A stretch of DNA of 64,000 nucleotides from the NCBI GenBank assembly GCA_049487715.1, contig CP150580.1:186001-250000 (forward strand), written 5' to 3'. The notes under the pieces are model-generated. The model was not told the origin of the DNA and searched no databases. It saw only the letters and a program-made list of their open reading frames with translations. Below, in pieces: positions 48,462-58,429 of this stretch (its first letter is position 1; each line of letters opens with the position of its first letter). The stretch is from Pycnococcus provasolii (lineage: Eukaryota; Chlorophyta; Pseudoscourfieldiophyceae; Pseudoscourfieldiales). A program made the translations under genes and the position numbers.

Positions 48462-49330
48462 TTTAGGGACGCTGTTTAGACCCCAAAAAGCGGTTTTAGG
48501 GGGGCCAGTATTGCCAATGACCCCGTGTTCAGAGTCGCGGTCAAGTGCCGATTTCGGGGGAAAAATGGGGGAAAATCACTTGTCCAGCGTTCACAGGGAC
48601 CGGTCAAGTGGGGAAAAAAACTTGACCTTTTGGTCAAAAAACATGACCGAGCAAAAAAGCTTGGTCATATTTTTGACCAAAGGTCAAGTTTCCCTGGACC
48701 TATCCTGTCGACCAACACCCGGTCAAGCAGTCAGGGCTGTCAGGTTGGCTTCGCACGCTATGCCGGCGCCGTTGTGTCCATTGCGTCGTCGCCGGCGGTG
48801 GTGGCGCACGTAGTGGCGCACTTTAAGGTATTTAGCTGGTGCGCTGGTGCGCTGGTGTGCTGGTGTGGTGTTTGTACACCTTGTGTAAGCTCATGTTGTA
48901 ACATCAACAAGAACATCTTGTCCCAAACAACCTTAAGGTCAACCCACTCTCCACTTAAAGGTCGCCTTCCCCCTCCAGTTGGTTTGTTGTTGAAGATGTT
49001 GTTACATGCTCTCACTTGAGGCCACACCTGCACCGCACCAGTCATCCGAGCGGTCGGCCTGCAAACCCAACACCTTAGACTGCGCCACTACGCGCGCTTC
49101 CACCGCCGGCGACGACGCCATGGCGACGGCATGGCAGGTTCTTCAGGTCGTACCACCTTCCTGGTCGAGACAAACGGTCGAGACAGAGGTATCCCGTATT
49201 CCCGGCAAGCACCCCTAATTTTGACCAGAAACTTCACCTTTTGGCTGTGACCATCGGTCAAGGTCAACTGTCTCGAGCCCAGAAAATTTTTCACCAAGGC
49301 GGAAAAACACCCCAACTTGACCGTTTAGCC
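48460..49330. repeat. Repeat island with inverted repeats and GGTCAA/TTGACC motifs
   Basis: An inverted pair at 48777-48831 and 49072-49126 (GCGTCGTCGCCGGCGGTGG on the left; CCACCGCCGGCGACGACGC on the right), roughly 85% matching over about 50 bp, encloses about 240 bp. Around 48590-48710 and 49220-49330 the hexamers GGTCAA and TTGACC recur many times in both orientations (for example CTTGACCTTTTGGTCAAAAA). There is no coding frame of quality. It is probably a non-autonomous or decayed foldback element. Confidence 0.5.
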
Positions 49331-49561
49331 CTGAACATGCCCTGAAGGTCATCGCGTATGCAGACGATTTCTTTTGGGCGGGCACGCCTTTCGCTGCCAG
49401 GGACGTTTTCTCGGAATAGCGGGGGAGGAGGTCGGCGCCTCTTGCTTGTTGGGGTTGCGGGCGGCGCCCCCCCCCCCCCGTCCCCGTCGCCCGCCATATT
49501 GCTCCGTCTGACGTATCGCTTGGGTTGCTGACTCCATCATGTGCTCAAGAGGTGACTTGGC

Positions 49562-49648
49562 GCTGTCGCGACGCCGCGTGGTGTGCGTGGCGTTGCACCG
49601 AGTTCGCGCGTAGCCTCGCCCTTCCCTGGTCGTTCGTGAACTTGAACC
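49562..49648. repeat. 87-bp direct repeat, copy 1
   Basis: Begins GCTGTCGCGACGCCGCGTGG and ends GTTCGTGAACTTGAACC. It appears identical base for base to 49952-50038. The 303 bp between the copies include a (TC)n tract at about 49754-49772. Confidence 0.9.
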
Positions 49649-49951
49649 TGTTAATTTTCCCCTGATGTTTGATCCCGTTTACCTTAAGTTCGTCGTCAAC
49701 CACCTGAAGCTGCTGTAGTTGGGTCTATCTCACCCAGTTACACTCTTAATCGTCTCTCTCTCTCTCTCTCTTTTGGCGCTCGACGCACGTCCCGTGCGTT
49801 AAAAGCTCGTCGCCAATGATTCTCCCTGCCGGCTCCGCCGCGGCCACAAATCCCCACTGAACCGGGGCCTTAACAAGGGGTCCCCAAATCTCATCTAATC
49901 TAGATCTCTCCCCTCCCCTTAAACCCCTACTCTCCCTCTCCTGGCGTGACA

Positions 49952-50038
49952 GCTGTCGCGACGCCGCGTGGTGTGCGTGGCGTTGCACCGAGTTCGCGCG
50001 TAGCCTCGCCCTTCCCTGGTCGTTCGTGAACTTGAACC
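49952..50038. repeat. 87-bp direct repeat, copy 2
   Basis: Identical partner of 49562-49648. No short flanking duplication is evident around the pair, so a local segmental duplication or an LTR-like structure are both possible. The 50039-50515 stretch after it has overlapping frames on both strands but no recognisable gene. Confidence 0.9.
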
Positions 50039-50515
50039 CCCCACCCAGGTTGGTGACGACTAATGTTCAGCGGTATCCATGCTGCCGGCCGTGGATGGTC
50101 GTGCCGCAGGAAATGTCTCCATCCTCCCGCTTGTTTGCTGACCACCAGCCAGGAGCACCTTCGTCCCAGCTTGCCCACGGAAAGTCCCGTAACGAGCAAA
50201 AGACGATCCGCTCGACTCAACTCGTGTATCCAAGCCTGCCTGGCCGCCGTAGCCGATGTGAGGAAAGTTGGCGGTATGTGGAGACACGCAATCTCCTCCG
50301 CGTACTCGGCTGCAAGGGGTGCCAGCAAATCCAATTCCTGGCGAGCTTCCACTTGGCGGTGCCTTTTTTGGCTCCCACCTCCTCCTAGCTGCCGTCGCAT
50401 CCGCCGCACTCGCGGTCGCCGCATCGCCGTCGTCTCCGGCGTTTCGAGTACGACATGGCAATCGAGCTCGATCGATTGCTCGATGACGTACCAAGCGCAC
50501 AGGAAACGCGACCGG

Positions 50516-50796
50516 GATCCCGCTATACATGGGCGTAAAGCGTTACGCGTAAAACGTTACTTGACGCGTGACGCGTCACGTGACGCGTCATGACGCCCCC
50601 CCCTCGCCGGCGTGATTGGGGGTTCAACCGCCTTGGTCGGGGAATTTGGTCGGGGATTGGTTTAGGGGTTTGTCGGCGCCGAAAACCGTCACACGTGACG
50701 CGTAAAACGTTACTTGACGCGTGACGCGTCACGTGACGCGTCATGACGCCCCCCCCCTCCGGCGTGACGGCGTAAATGCCCATCTATAGATCCCGC
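50516..50796. mobile_element. Small hAT-like MITE with 8-bp target-site duplication
   Basis: The 265-bp element 50524-50788 is flanked by the exact 8-bp repeat GATCCCGC (50516-50523 and 50789-50796). Its ends are near-perfect inverted repeats: TATACATGGGCG on the left, and TATAGATGGGCA as read inward from the right. An 8-bp duplication plus short TIRs is the signature of hAT-family elements, and the lack of a transposase frame makes it non-autonomous. Inside, a 57-bp direct repeat (about 50545-50601 and 50699-50756) carries dense ACGCGT/TGACGCGTCA palindromes. Confidence 0.7.
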
Positions 50797-50992
50797 AGGG
50801 CATTTTCCGGATTTTTTTGGGTACGCCGGCTTCTACGAACAACGAAGGATCCCCCAGACTCGTAGTACATTCTATCCAGATCATAATAAGCAGATCATCA
50901 GCAACTACCATACGCAAGTGAATAAAAGCGGCGCAGCACTTACTTACTTCTTCATTTTTCAGCCGCAACGCAAATAAATCGCAATAATAATC

Positions 50993-52594
50993 ATGACGAC
51001 GACGGCGATGATGATGCTGCGACGACCACGGCTGCCGACGGCTTTTTCTCGTCGTGCGCTCCTGCTGCCGCCGCGACGAAGAGTACTAGCCCCACCATCA
51101 TCATCCGCTGCTGATAATAATGGTGGTGGGACCATTATTCCTCCATTGTTCCATTATTCCATCGATCAGCTGGGCGAAGAAGGAGGAGGAGCCCATGAAG
51201 CATCATCATCAGGCGACCGGCAGAGCCTGTTGCTTGCGGAGGAGGAGGAGGAGGAGGAGGAGGAGCAAGAAGAAGAGAAGCAGCAGCAGAATGCTCGCGA
51301 ACAAAGGGAGTCAAAGAAATCCATGTTGCGAGCGTCAGCAGCACTGCTGGCGACTTTCGAGCGACGACGACGACGACTTCTGAAAGCGGCTTCGACGACG
51401 ACAGCCACCGCCGCGACACTTGCATTAGCTGCACCTGCTGCTGCTGATAATGATACAATCACGAAGAAGAAGAATCAGCTTCTTCTGCACAACAACAACA
51501 ACAACATTGACGACAACAAAAGCTTAAAGGACTTGATGCTCTGCGCTATTCCAATCCACCGCGCCGCACGCTCGGCGAACATGTTCGGCGCACCATTTGC
51601 ATCCGTCTCAGTCTCTGTCAAGGCTAAGAAAGAGTCATCACTTTCAACGATTGATGGGGAATTCATGATCGACACAGGTCTCACTCAGGCACTCGTGACG
51701 CCTAGCCTTGCCAAGGAAATGCAACTTGCACCAAACTACAGTGCAATCGGTGCAGGTGCTGGTGGTGCGGCGCGCCTCGACGTTGCAGAAGTACAATCGC
51801 TACGCTTCAAGAATGCCCCTGATCTCGAGCTGGGTCCTGTGGCTGCTGGCATCGCAGATTTTCCGCAGGAAGCTAGCGATCTACGCTTGCAGCTCAACGG
51901 CATGATGGGCTTCAGTATGCTCGATGTACACGATACCGATCTCGACTTTCCGCAATCAACACTTCGCTTCTACAAACGTGGTGCATGTGACCAGATTGCG
52001 CAGCAGGCTGGCATGTTACCTGTTGCCGCCGCCTCTCTACCAATGTCAGAAATACCGGGCGTGCGCGTGCTCGCATCCGACGGGTCAGGCCGAGCTGTTG
52101 CTCTAGGAGTTCTTGACACCGGCAGCGCTTTCACGTGTGTCAATCTTGCAGCTGCGAAAATGCTGGGAATCAAGGTTGAAGACGACGCGGACACGGACAC
52201 CACGCCTGTGGCTGCGATGGCGGTTGGTGTCGACGGTAATCCAGTGATGCTCAGGATCGCTCGGAACGTCGACATTCAGCTTGGTGGCTTGAAGCAAATG
52301 TCGTCATCAGCCGAAGAACTGACGTGGAATCCAAGCGTGACTCTTCACCTTGATATTTGCGCAGTCGGAGACATCCCAGCACTTGACCTTCTGTCACAAG
52401 TAGCCACGGGAAATGCTGCTCCGGTTGTAGGTACTACACCTCGGCGACGACGAACGGGACCTGCGGTGTTGATTGGCTTGGATGCGCTTGAGCGGTATCG
52501 TTTGGTATTCTGCGGAGGAGAGAATCTCGACAAGTCGAGGGAGCGCACAATTTACCTCCAAGAGGGGAGGCGTGGAGGAGTTGCGAAGGAATGA
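50993..52594 (+). CDS. Retropepsin-like aspartic protease with two DTG motifs
   Basis: 533 residues from ATG 50993. An Arg/Pro-rich N-terminus (MTTTAMMMLRRPRLPTAF) resembles a plastid or mitochondrial transit peptide. It is followed by Glu- and Asn-rich low complexity and a hydrophobic Ala segment (about 130-150). Residues about 200-350 and 355-520 form two related lobes, each with an active-site DTG: FMIDTGLTQALV (about 226) and GVLDTGSAFTCV (about 374). Bilobal aspartic proteases need one DTG per lobe, so the enzyme could be active as a monomer. The retroviral-type spacing suggests the clan AA (gag-asp) family. Confidence 0.7.
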   Translation: MTTTAMMMLRRPRLPTAFSRRALLLPPRRRVLAPPSSSAADNNGGGTIIPPLFHYSIDQLGEEGGGAHEASSSGDRQSLLLAEEEEEEEEEQEEEKQQQNAREQRESKKSMLRASAALLATFERRRRRLLKAASTTTATAATLALAAPAAADNDTITKKKNQLLLHNNNNNIDDNKSLKDLMLCAIPIHRAARSANMFGAPFASVSVSVKAKKESSLSTIDGEFMIDTGLTQALVTPSLAKEMQLAPNYSAIGAGAGGAARLDVAEVQSLRFKNAPDLELGPVAAGIADFPQEASDLRLQLNGMMGFSMLDVHDTDLDFPQSTLRFYKRGACDQIAQQAGMLPVAAASLPMSEIPGVRVLASDGSGRAVALGVLDTGSAFTCVNLAAAKMLGIKVEDDADTDTTPVAAMAVGVDGNPVMLRIARNVDIQLGGLKQMSSSAEELTWNPSVTLHLDICAVGDIPALDLLSQVATGNAAPVVGTTPRRRRTGPAVLIGLDALERYRLVFCGGENLDKSRERTIYLQEGRRGGVAKE

Positions 52595-52668
52595 AAAGAA
52601 AATCTTTGTTGGATCAATAATACAGTAAACACGAATAACTTTACTTTACAAGATTTCCAAAAGTAGAA

Positions 52669-54243
52669 TCATTCTTGATCCATGCGAAGCAAGACGCGCT
52701 CCATCGCCAATGCCCACTGTGTCACATGCGTTCCTCCCTGGCAGTACGCGACGTACGGATCGCGCATTGGCCCATCTGCGGTGAGCTCACTTGTGCTCCC
52801 CTCGATGAACGTGCCTGCCGCAAATATCACCTCGTCGTGGTACCCATCTGTCGCCTCCGAAGTGGGAAGCACGTGCGCGTCGATCGGAGACGCGTCCGTC
52901 TGAATCGCCTGAACGAAGCGCAGCATGCGCTCGCGCTCTCCAAAGGAGAGTCGCGTCACGACGTCGTGTCGACCGTCGAATGCTGCACCAGGACTTGCCG
53001 TCACGCCGAGCATGCGCTCCGCGAGGTACGCGAGCAACATACCACCCTTGACAGATTCCGCCACGGAGCCGGGCGCTAGCCAGAGACCTTGGAAGATCAG
53101 TCGCATCGTCTCTCCGTCTACCGCGCTGCCGGTGACACCCGGTGCCGCGAGGCGACGAAGGCTCGCACCCACAGCCGCGGGCGTTCCAGCGACGTAGCCA
53201 CCACGCGGTGCAATACCGCCGCCAGGATTTTTGATGAGACTTCCCGCGATTGCATCCGCCTTGTGGTGGAAGCTGTACTCGGCGTCTCCGACAAACTCGC
53301 AGTAGCAGTTGTCAACCATGACACGGACGCGGTCGTGCTGTCCCTCCGGCGCAGCGACGCGCGCGGCATCAATCAGCTGCTCCACCTCCGTGGGAGATAG
53401 GCACGGTCGATCGGTGTACCCGCACGAACGCTGCACGAGCACGAGAACACGTCCTTCTGGACTGTCTTCGAGCGTGCGCTTGACAACGTCGGTGAGCACG
53501 GCAGGTTGCACACGCCCTTGCTCGGAGAGCGGCACTTCGTCGTATAGCGCGCCACAGTCCATCAGCGACCCGTCGAGGTACGGCCGTCCAGCGACACGCC
53601 CTTCGTCGCCATCCATCGTGGAATTAGCCGCCGTCGGCGCATTTCCAATCACCTGCATCATCGTGTCATACGGCGCGCCCGCGGCACTGACGAGCGTGTC
53701 ACCTGGCCGCAGCAGTCCAAATAGCACGCAAGCCAGGGCGTGCGTTCCACTCATGAACTGTGGTCTGCAAGCTGCCGCCTGTGTGCCGAAGATGTCTGCA
53801 AACACCGCGTCGAGCACCTCCTGTCCAAAGTTGTCGTGCCCATATCCCGTGCTTCCGCTGAAGTGGTCGCGCGTGACCCGGTGCTTGGTCATCGCGGCGT
53901 GCACGCGCCTGGAATGTGCGAGTGCAGCGCGGTCCGCCCTTTGAAATTCTCCTTGAAGCTCTGAATAAGCGTCGTTTAAGGCATCGTCGAATACTAACAG
54001 TGGCTGCCGAGGACGTGAAGGAGCGGATAACTCGCGGGTCAATCCGCGCGGCACCTGAGCACGACCACGACCACCACCACGACGATGACCATGACCACCA
54101 CCACCACGACCATGACGACGACGAGCACCCGAAGACGCAAAAACCACGGAATGGCTGCCAGGATGGTAACCTAACCCTAACCCACCGCGAATAAGCCGAG
54201 AACGAGAACCACATGGAGGTATTGGGCATGGCGGCGGCGCCAT
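52669..54243 (-). CDS. Aluminium-resistance protein / Met-gamma-lyase-like PLP enzyme
   Basis: 524 residues in frame from ATG 54243. From about residue 85 the protein matches the Met_gamma_lyase/'aluminium resistance' family of fold-type I PLP enzymes: STGYGHDNFGQEVLD, QFMSGTHALACVLFGLLRPG (cofactor phosphate region), VMVDNCYCEFVG (Asp-containing strand) and the Schiff-base lysine in AGSLIKNPGGGIAPRGGYVA. The N-terminal 75 residues are doubtful: they cross a CCCTAACCC array (read as GLGLG) and a His/Gly low-complexity tract. No other Met occurs before the conserved part, so the true start may lie in an unrecognised 5' exon. The cellular role in algae is unknown; the family is common in cyanobacteria. 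Confidence 0.85.
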   Translation of the reverse strand: MAPPPCPIPPCGSRSRLIRGGLGLGYHPGSHSVVFASSGARRRHGRGGGGHGHRRGGGRGRAQVPRGLTRELSAPSRPRQPLLVFDDALNDAYSELQGEFQRADRAALAHSRRVHAAMTKHRVTRDHFSGSTGYGHDNFGQEVLDAVFADIFGTQAAACRPQFMSGTHALACVLFGLLRPGDTLVSAAGAPYDTMMQVIGNAPTAANSTMDGDEGRVAGRPYLDGSLMDCGALYDEVPLSEQGRVQPAVLTDVVKRTLEDSPEGRVLVLVQRSCGYTDRPCLSPTEVEQLIDAARVAAPEGQHDRVRVMVDNCYCEFVGDAEYSFHHKADAIAGSLIKNPGGGIAPRGGYVAGTPAAVGASLRRLAAPGVTGSAVDGETMRLIFQGLWLAPGSVAESVKGGMLLAYLAERMLGVTASPGAAFDGRHDVVTRLSFGERERMLRFVQAIQTDASPIDAHVLPTSEATDGYHDEVIFAAGTFIEGSTSELTADGPMRDPYVAYCQGGTHVTQWALAMERVLLRMDQE

Positions 54244-54497
54244 TGTTCTTTCTTGTCAAGAGGGGAGGGAGGGAGATTCCAATCCCCCAAAAAAGGAGCA
54301 GGGACTCTCCCAAACCCCCAAACAACTCCCCCAAACCCCCAAACGAATAAGAGCCTCACAAATCCCCCGCCCCGAAATCTACTTACTGTTTCCCTCTCAC
54401 CACGCGTCTTTCGCCTCTCACATGCATAGACTGGGCATACACGCTCGTGCGTGGGTATGTACAGTATAGTTTACAGGTTACAGTAGCCTACGAACGC

Positions 54498-57158
54498 CTA
54501 GTGCTCCGTCCACCCGACGTCCGCAGCGACGGGCAAGTGGTCGCTCGCGAAGCACGCGCTCGGAAGCGCACGATTCGCCGTCACCGCCGCGTGACTCGGT
54601 GCGTCTAAACAACGCAACGAACGAAGCGTGCGATCGCCCACGAAGATGTAGTCGAGGCATCCTTGGAAACCGCCTACGTAATTCGTGTAGTCGGGATAAC
54701 CAGTCGCGCAAGTCAAGCGTGCCGTTTGCGCCACCTGAAGGCCAACGCCGACGGCGCCCTCAATGCGTGCGATGCGATCGCCGTCGTCGCTGAACGCAGC
54801 AGCAGAGCGGTCACCGCATGACGTGCTAGCACCGTCCTCGGAGAGGAGGAGGAGGCCCGCTGCCTCCACCGCCTCGGCTTGTTTCGCAGCCATCGCCGCC
54901 TTCTCTTCACGCACAGCGTCGCGCATGGCCCGCACAGCCGCCTCGACGTCATGCCACTCCTGCTCGCTGAACGTTGGCGAGATATCGTCTTCGCTCGAAG
55001 TGCCAAGAAGAACGCGTCGAAGCACGAGAGCCGCAACATGCTCGTGCGTCTTGTGCGAAATCGTATTCGGAGACGAGTCAATCAACGTGAGCACGCGCGA
55101 CTGTGCACTCGCGCCCGGTGGAAGGGCAGGCTTGATAGCACCATCTTCGCGGCGGCTGCGCAGCGTTGCCGCCGCCTGCCCTACAATTCGTAGAAGCTCG
55201 ATGCGTTCCCGCAGCGTCGCCTCAAAGTCTCCCCCGGCACCACAGAACCTCTCCACCACCTCGCGTGCTCCAAAGCGCCCGTACCGGAAGAGCTCTGAGC
55301 TTACCCACTCGGGATGCGCGGCGGAGACGACACCATCGCGAAGCAAGTGAAGGCCACCGTCGAATGGCTCTTCATTCAGGTCACCGCACAGCACGATACC
55401 GACATCCGCCCAAGTGACGCGCCGCCGTCCCATGGTGCATGCCAGATTCGAGAACCAACTCGAGGCGGCATTAAGCAGAAGGTATATCTGCATGATTCGC
55501 GCATGGCCTGCACGCGGGTGGAAGAAGAGATGCGTGTTGATGACGAGCACCTGCCTTGGCGTACTCGTTCCATCATTTGCGACGCGCGTCTCCTCGAGCA
55601 ATGCAACAAGCCCAATCGTGGTTGCCTTTTGCAAAGCGCCGTACGCATCGGGAAATGCTTTAACGTACGACGCAAATGCCTCGTCTGACTCGCGCGCTTC
55701 CGCGGCGAGTGCGCGAAGCTCCACGCGCTCCGTCGCGCAGACACGGAAGTGCGACTTTCGCACGAAGAGCGCGCATCCCTCAGCACTGTCGCTCGCCTTC
55801 GCCGCGTGCACGCCCGTATACCCGCGCCTGTGCATGTGCGGCGCGTACGCGCGATCGAACACAGCCGCATCGACCTCCTGCAATGCGACAATGTCGCCGT
55901 CAAGCCTGCGCAGATCGTCGAGAAGCAGGTGCTGGCGATAGTCTATGCCACGATGTTCCTTTGAGAGGTATGGATACATGTCGTCCCACGTGTGTTCGTA
56001 TGCCGCGGCGAGGAGGTTGTAGGAAACGATGCGAAACGAGCCGTTTTCGTTGTCGCGCGATCGCTGTTGTCGGAACGCCTCGGCGCGCGCTTCGATCGCC
56101 TCGAGGCGTCCTTGGGGGGCAGGGACGCACGTCACAGCTGGCGACGCGACTCTTCGATTCAGGATCGCGCTTCCGTCGGTCCATAGTGGCGTGCACGTCA
56201 CCATGAGTTGCTTGTTGGTATCTTCTTCGACGTCGGGCGTGTATTCTCTGGCTTGTGCGTGTGGAAGTGGTGCCCACGTTTCTGCCTCGTCGCGACGTCT
56301 GTGCCACTGCCATTGCAGGACGCTTGTATCGTCTACGTCTGCAACGAACGCGGTGCCCTGTGGTACGGCGAGAAGAGGGCACCCGACGATGGCTGTGGTG
56401 GGAACGTAGACGGAGTCGTCGACACTCGGCGCGTTGCATCGCACGGGAAGCCTGGGTGCGTTGTTTGTCCACACGAGGCTGGCGGCACGCGTCCACGCCT
56501 CGGCATTGGGCAGTGTATCGTCGATCGTATCGCCGTTGGCGTCAAGCAGGCGGAGGTTGACGACAGCGGACTCCTCCTCCTGCTGCTGCTGCTGCTTGCT
56601 AGGAGTCGTGTCATTGTCGTCGTCTTTTTTGTATTTTTTTTTCGCCTTAGAGTTCTTTGGCATCGCCGACTTGGCAAGTCTCTCGAGTGCTTTCTTGAGT
56701 GGTTCATCCGCACGTCGCGCGAGTCGTTTGACTGCGACATTACTATTATGATTCAGGTTAGAAGAGTCCTCCATGTTGTCCACTAACACGACAGGCACGT
56801 CAATCACAAGGTCCGCACAGTCGTTCAGATATCCCGTGCGCACGTAAACAGCAGGTAGACAACACTCCCCAGGCTGATTACCCGCCGCAGACGCCGACGC
56901 CGCCGACGCCGACGCCACACACGAAGATGCCACCACAGGTGATGACGATGATGATAAACTCATACGACGACTCCTATGCGAATGCGAACGGAACAATGAC
57001 TCGGCCAATGAAGAGGCGGAATAGCAACGAGGAGTCACGGACGACACAACGTCGTGTGCTGCGACTCTTCTTCTCTTCACGAGCACGAGCGAAGTGTGAA
57101 ACAAAAGACGACGACTGCAACTACTACCTTGTGTGGATCGACACAGTCCGCCGAGCAT
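54498..57158 (-). CDS. PDE12-like EEP exonuclease/phosphodiesterase
   Basis: 886 residues from ATG 57158 (MLGGLCRSTQGSSC); an ATG at 57308 would add 50 residues. The Arg/Ser-rich N-terminus is a plausible mitochondrial presequence. An N-terminal beta-rich region (about 80-350) precedes the endonuclease/exonuclease/phosphatase domain, whose motifs are visible in order: RIVSYNLLAAAYEHTW, VALQEVDAAVFD, VLVINTHLFFHP, VLCGDLNEEPFDGG, CLDYIFVGD and FASDHLPVAADV. The layout and the DYRQHLLLDDL stretch match PDE12, which removes mitochondrial poly(A) and cleaves 2',5'-oligoadenylate. CCR4-type deadenylases are the alternative. An insertion at about 690-810 (Ala/Glu-rich) is unusual. Confidence 0.8.
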   Translation of the reverse strand: MLGGLCRSTQGSSCSRRLLFHTSLVLVKRRRVAAHDVVSSVTPRCYSASSLAESLFRSHSHRSRRMSLSSSSSPVVASSCVASASAASASAAGNQPGECCLPAVYVRTGYLNDCADLVIDVPVVLVDNMEDSSNLNHNSNVAVKRLARRADEPLKKALERLAKSAMPKNSKAKKKYKKDDDNDTTPSKQQQQQEEESAVVNLRLLDANGDTIDDTLPNAEAWTRAASLVWTNNAPRLPVRCNAPSVDDSVYVPTTAIVGCPLLAVPQGTAFVADVDDTSVLQWQWHRRRDEAETWAPLPHAQAREYTPDVEEDTNKQLMVTCTPLWTDGSAILNRRVASPAVTCVPAPQGRLEAIEARAEAFRQQRSRDNENGSFRIVSYNLLAAAYEHTWDDMYPYLSKEHRGIDYRQHLLLDDLRRLDGDIVALQEVDAAVFDRAYAPHMHRRGYTGVHAAKASDSAEGCALFVRKSHFRVCATERVELRALAAEARESDEAFASYVKAFPDAYGALQKATTIGLVALLEETRVANDGTSTPRQVLVINTHLFFHPRAGHARIMQIYLLLNAASSWFSNLACTMGRRRVTWADVGIVLCGDLNEEPFDGGLHLLRDGVVSAAHPEWVSSELFRYGRFGAREVVERFCGAGGDFEATLRERIELLRIVGQAAATLRSRREDGAIKPALPPGASAQSRVLTLIDSSPNTISHKTHEHVAALVLRRVLLGTSSEDDISPTFSEQEWHDVEAAVRAMRDAVREEKAAMAAKQAEAVEAAGLLLLSEDGASTSCGDRSAAAFSDDGDRIARIEGAVGVGLQVAQTARLTCATGYPDYTNYVGGFQGCLDYIFVGDRTLRSLRCLDAPSHAAVTANRALPSACFASDHLPVAADVGWTEH

Positions 57159-57766
57159 CACACGCCATGCACGGGTAAAATAATAATGGACCCGGAGACC
57201 AAACCCCGCTATTTTGGTGCTCGAACCCCGCAGGAGGTTTTGCGGGGTTTTTGTGGAGAGAAGGGTGTTTCTGCCGATGTGCAGACGATGGTGCAGCTGC
57301 TCTTTCACGCGCGGTTGCGGCGGTGATGAGGTCTTGCGCCTTGTGGTGCGAGTCCGCTAAGGTCAGGAGCGTGTCGCGAGGTAGCGATCGTGTATCATCG
57401 CTGGTGCCGGCTATGAGAATCTGGATCAGCGCCTGCTCGGGCATCGTTGCTGATGCTTCACCTTCTCCACGTCAGCGTTCTCGAATAAGACCTCAAGATC
57501 ATGACTCACCTTGATCCTGTTGAAGAGTACGAAGCCCGTGGGCGCACGGTGATGTCCACCCTTCCCGTATTCGTCAACGTGAACCACACGTCCGCAGACC
57601 CACAGCTTGCGCGCTCGTGATTGTACGCGGTGAAGCGCGCGGCGCCCATCCAATTGCACGGCGCGAGGCTCGTTCTGCTCTCGGTCTCTCGCTTCAAACG
57701 TGCACACGCGACCATTCACGTCCTCGGGAAAGCATGCCACGACACCCTCGTCGCAAACCTCAAGAC
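57124..57766 (-). CDS. Unknown spliced gene, 5' end unresolved
   Basis: Two exons are visible. Exon A, 57766-57510, follows a pyrimidine-rich CTGCCAG acceptor and ends ...GFVLFNRIK. Exon B starts at 57435 with QALIQILIAGTSDDTRSLPR. The 74-nt GT-AG intron (GTGAGTCATG...GCCCGAG) keeps phase 0. Exon A contains RKLWVCGRVVHVDEYGKGGH. No ATG lies in frame in exon A, so a 5' exon is missing. The downstream stop (57124) would overlap the start of the PDE12-like gene on the same strand, so the 3' end may also be wrong. I do not recognise the protein. Confidence 0.35.
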
Positions 57767-58429
57767 CTGGCAGCAACGGTGATACGGTGAAAGTGCTGGT
57801 GCGTCGTATGTTCCAGGCGAGCGGGATCCAAGCGGGATCCCGCGGGCCCGAAAAGCAGGCCCAAAAGGGCGATCGAGGACAAGCACCAACGAGGTATCCC
57901 CGGGGGGGGAGCCATACCCCGACCGTGGCACACGTGCATTTCCCTCCCGCCCAATATTCTATTCTTCTATTCTTTCTTGCCAATTCCAGGTGGCAACCGC
58001 ACCGCACGCGCTGAACGTGTCATTTTCTCGAGCGGCGTGTCAATTTATTTTGCCTCCAAGTAAGTGTCCGTCGCGGTTTGAGCGTGTCTGAACTGAGCGT
58101 GTCTTTATTTGCTCGTCATCCGCATCTTTGGTTTGGTTTGGTTGCTGGCTGGCCTGGTTGGCTTTGGGAGGTTGTTACTTGCTTTGCTTACTTGTCTGCT
58201 TTGCTAGCTGCTTTGTGTTTGGTTGGCAGGTGGTTGGTTTCTTACTCGTTGTTCATCTCGTCGCTCAATCTCGTGCTCGTCGCTCGTTCTCGTTCAAGTG
58301 CTCGTCTTCGTCTTCGTCTTCGTCTTCGCTTGTGTCTCTCGAGCCTGCTTGTGTCTCTCGAGCCTGCTTGTATCGTGTGTGCCATTCATCTTCGCGTGTG
58401 TGTGTCATTTATCATTTCTATTTTGAGTC
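57767..58429. other. Promoter-type spacer
   Basis: Contains duplicated GGGATCC(A/C)-type sequence (57828-57850, GCGGGATCCAAGCGGGATCC), a T-rich, GTTTGGTTTGG-like tract (58130-58230) and CGTCTTCGTCTTCGTCTTCG (58310-58330). Plus-strand frames over 58078-58443 are hydrophobic but lack protein order. It is the probable 5' region of the PhoD-like gene. Confidence 0.35.

Noticed and set aside
50545-50756. CRISPR-like repeat pair
   Set aside because: Only two copies of a palindromic block, within a transposon with TIRs and TSD in a eukaryotic genome.
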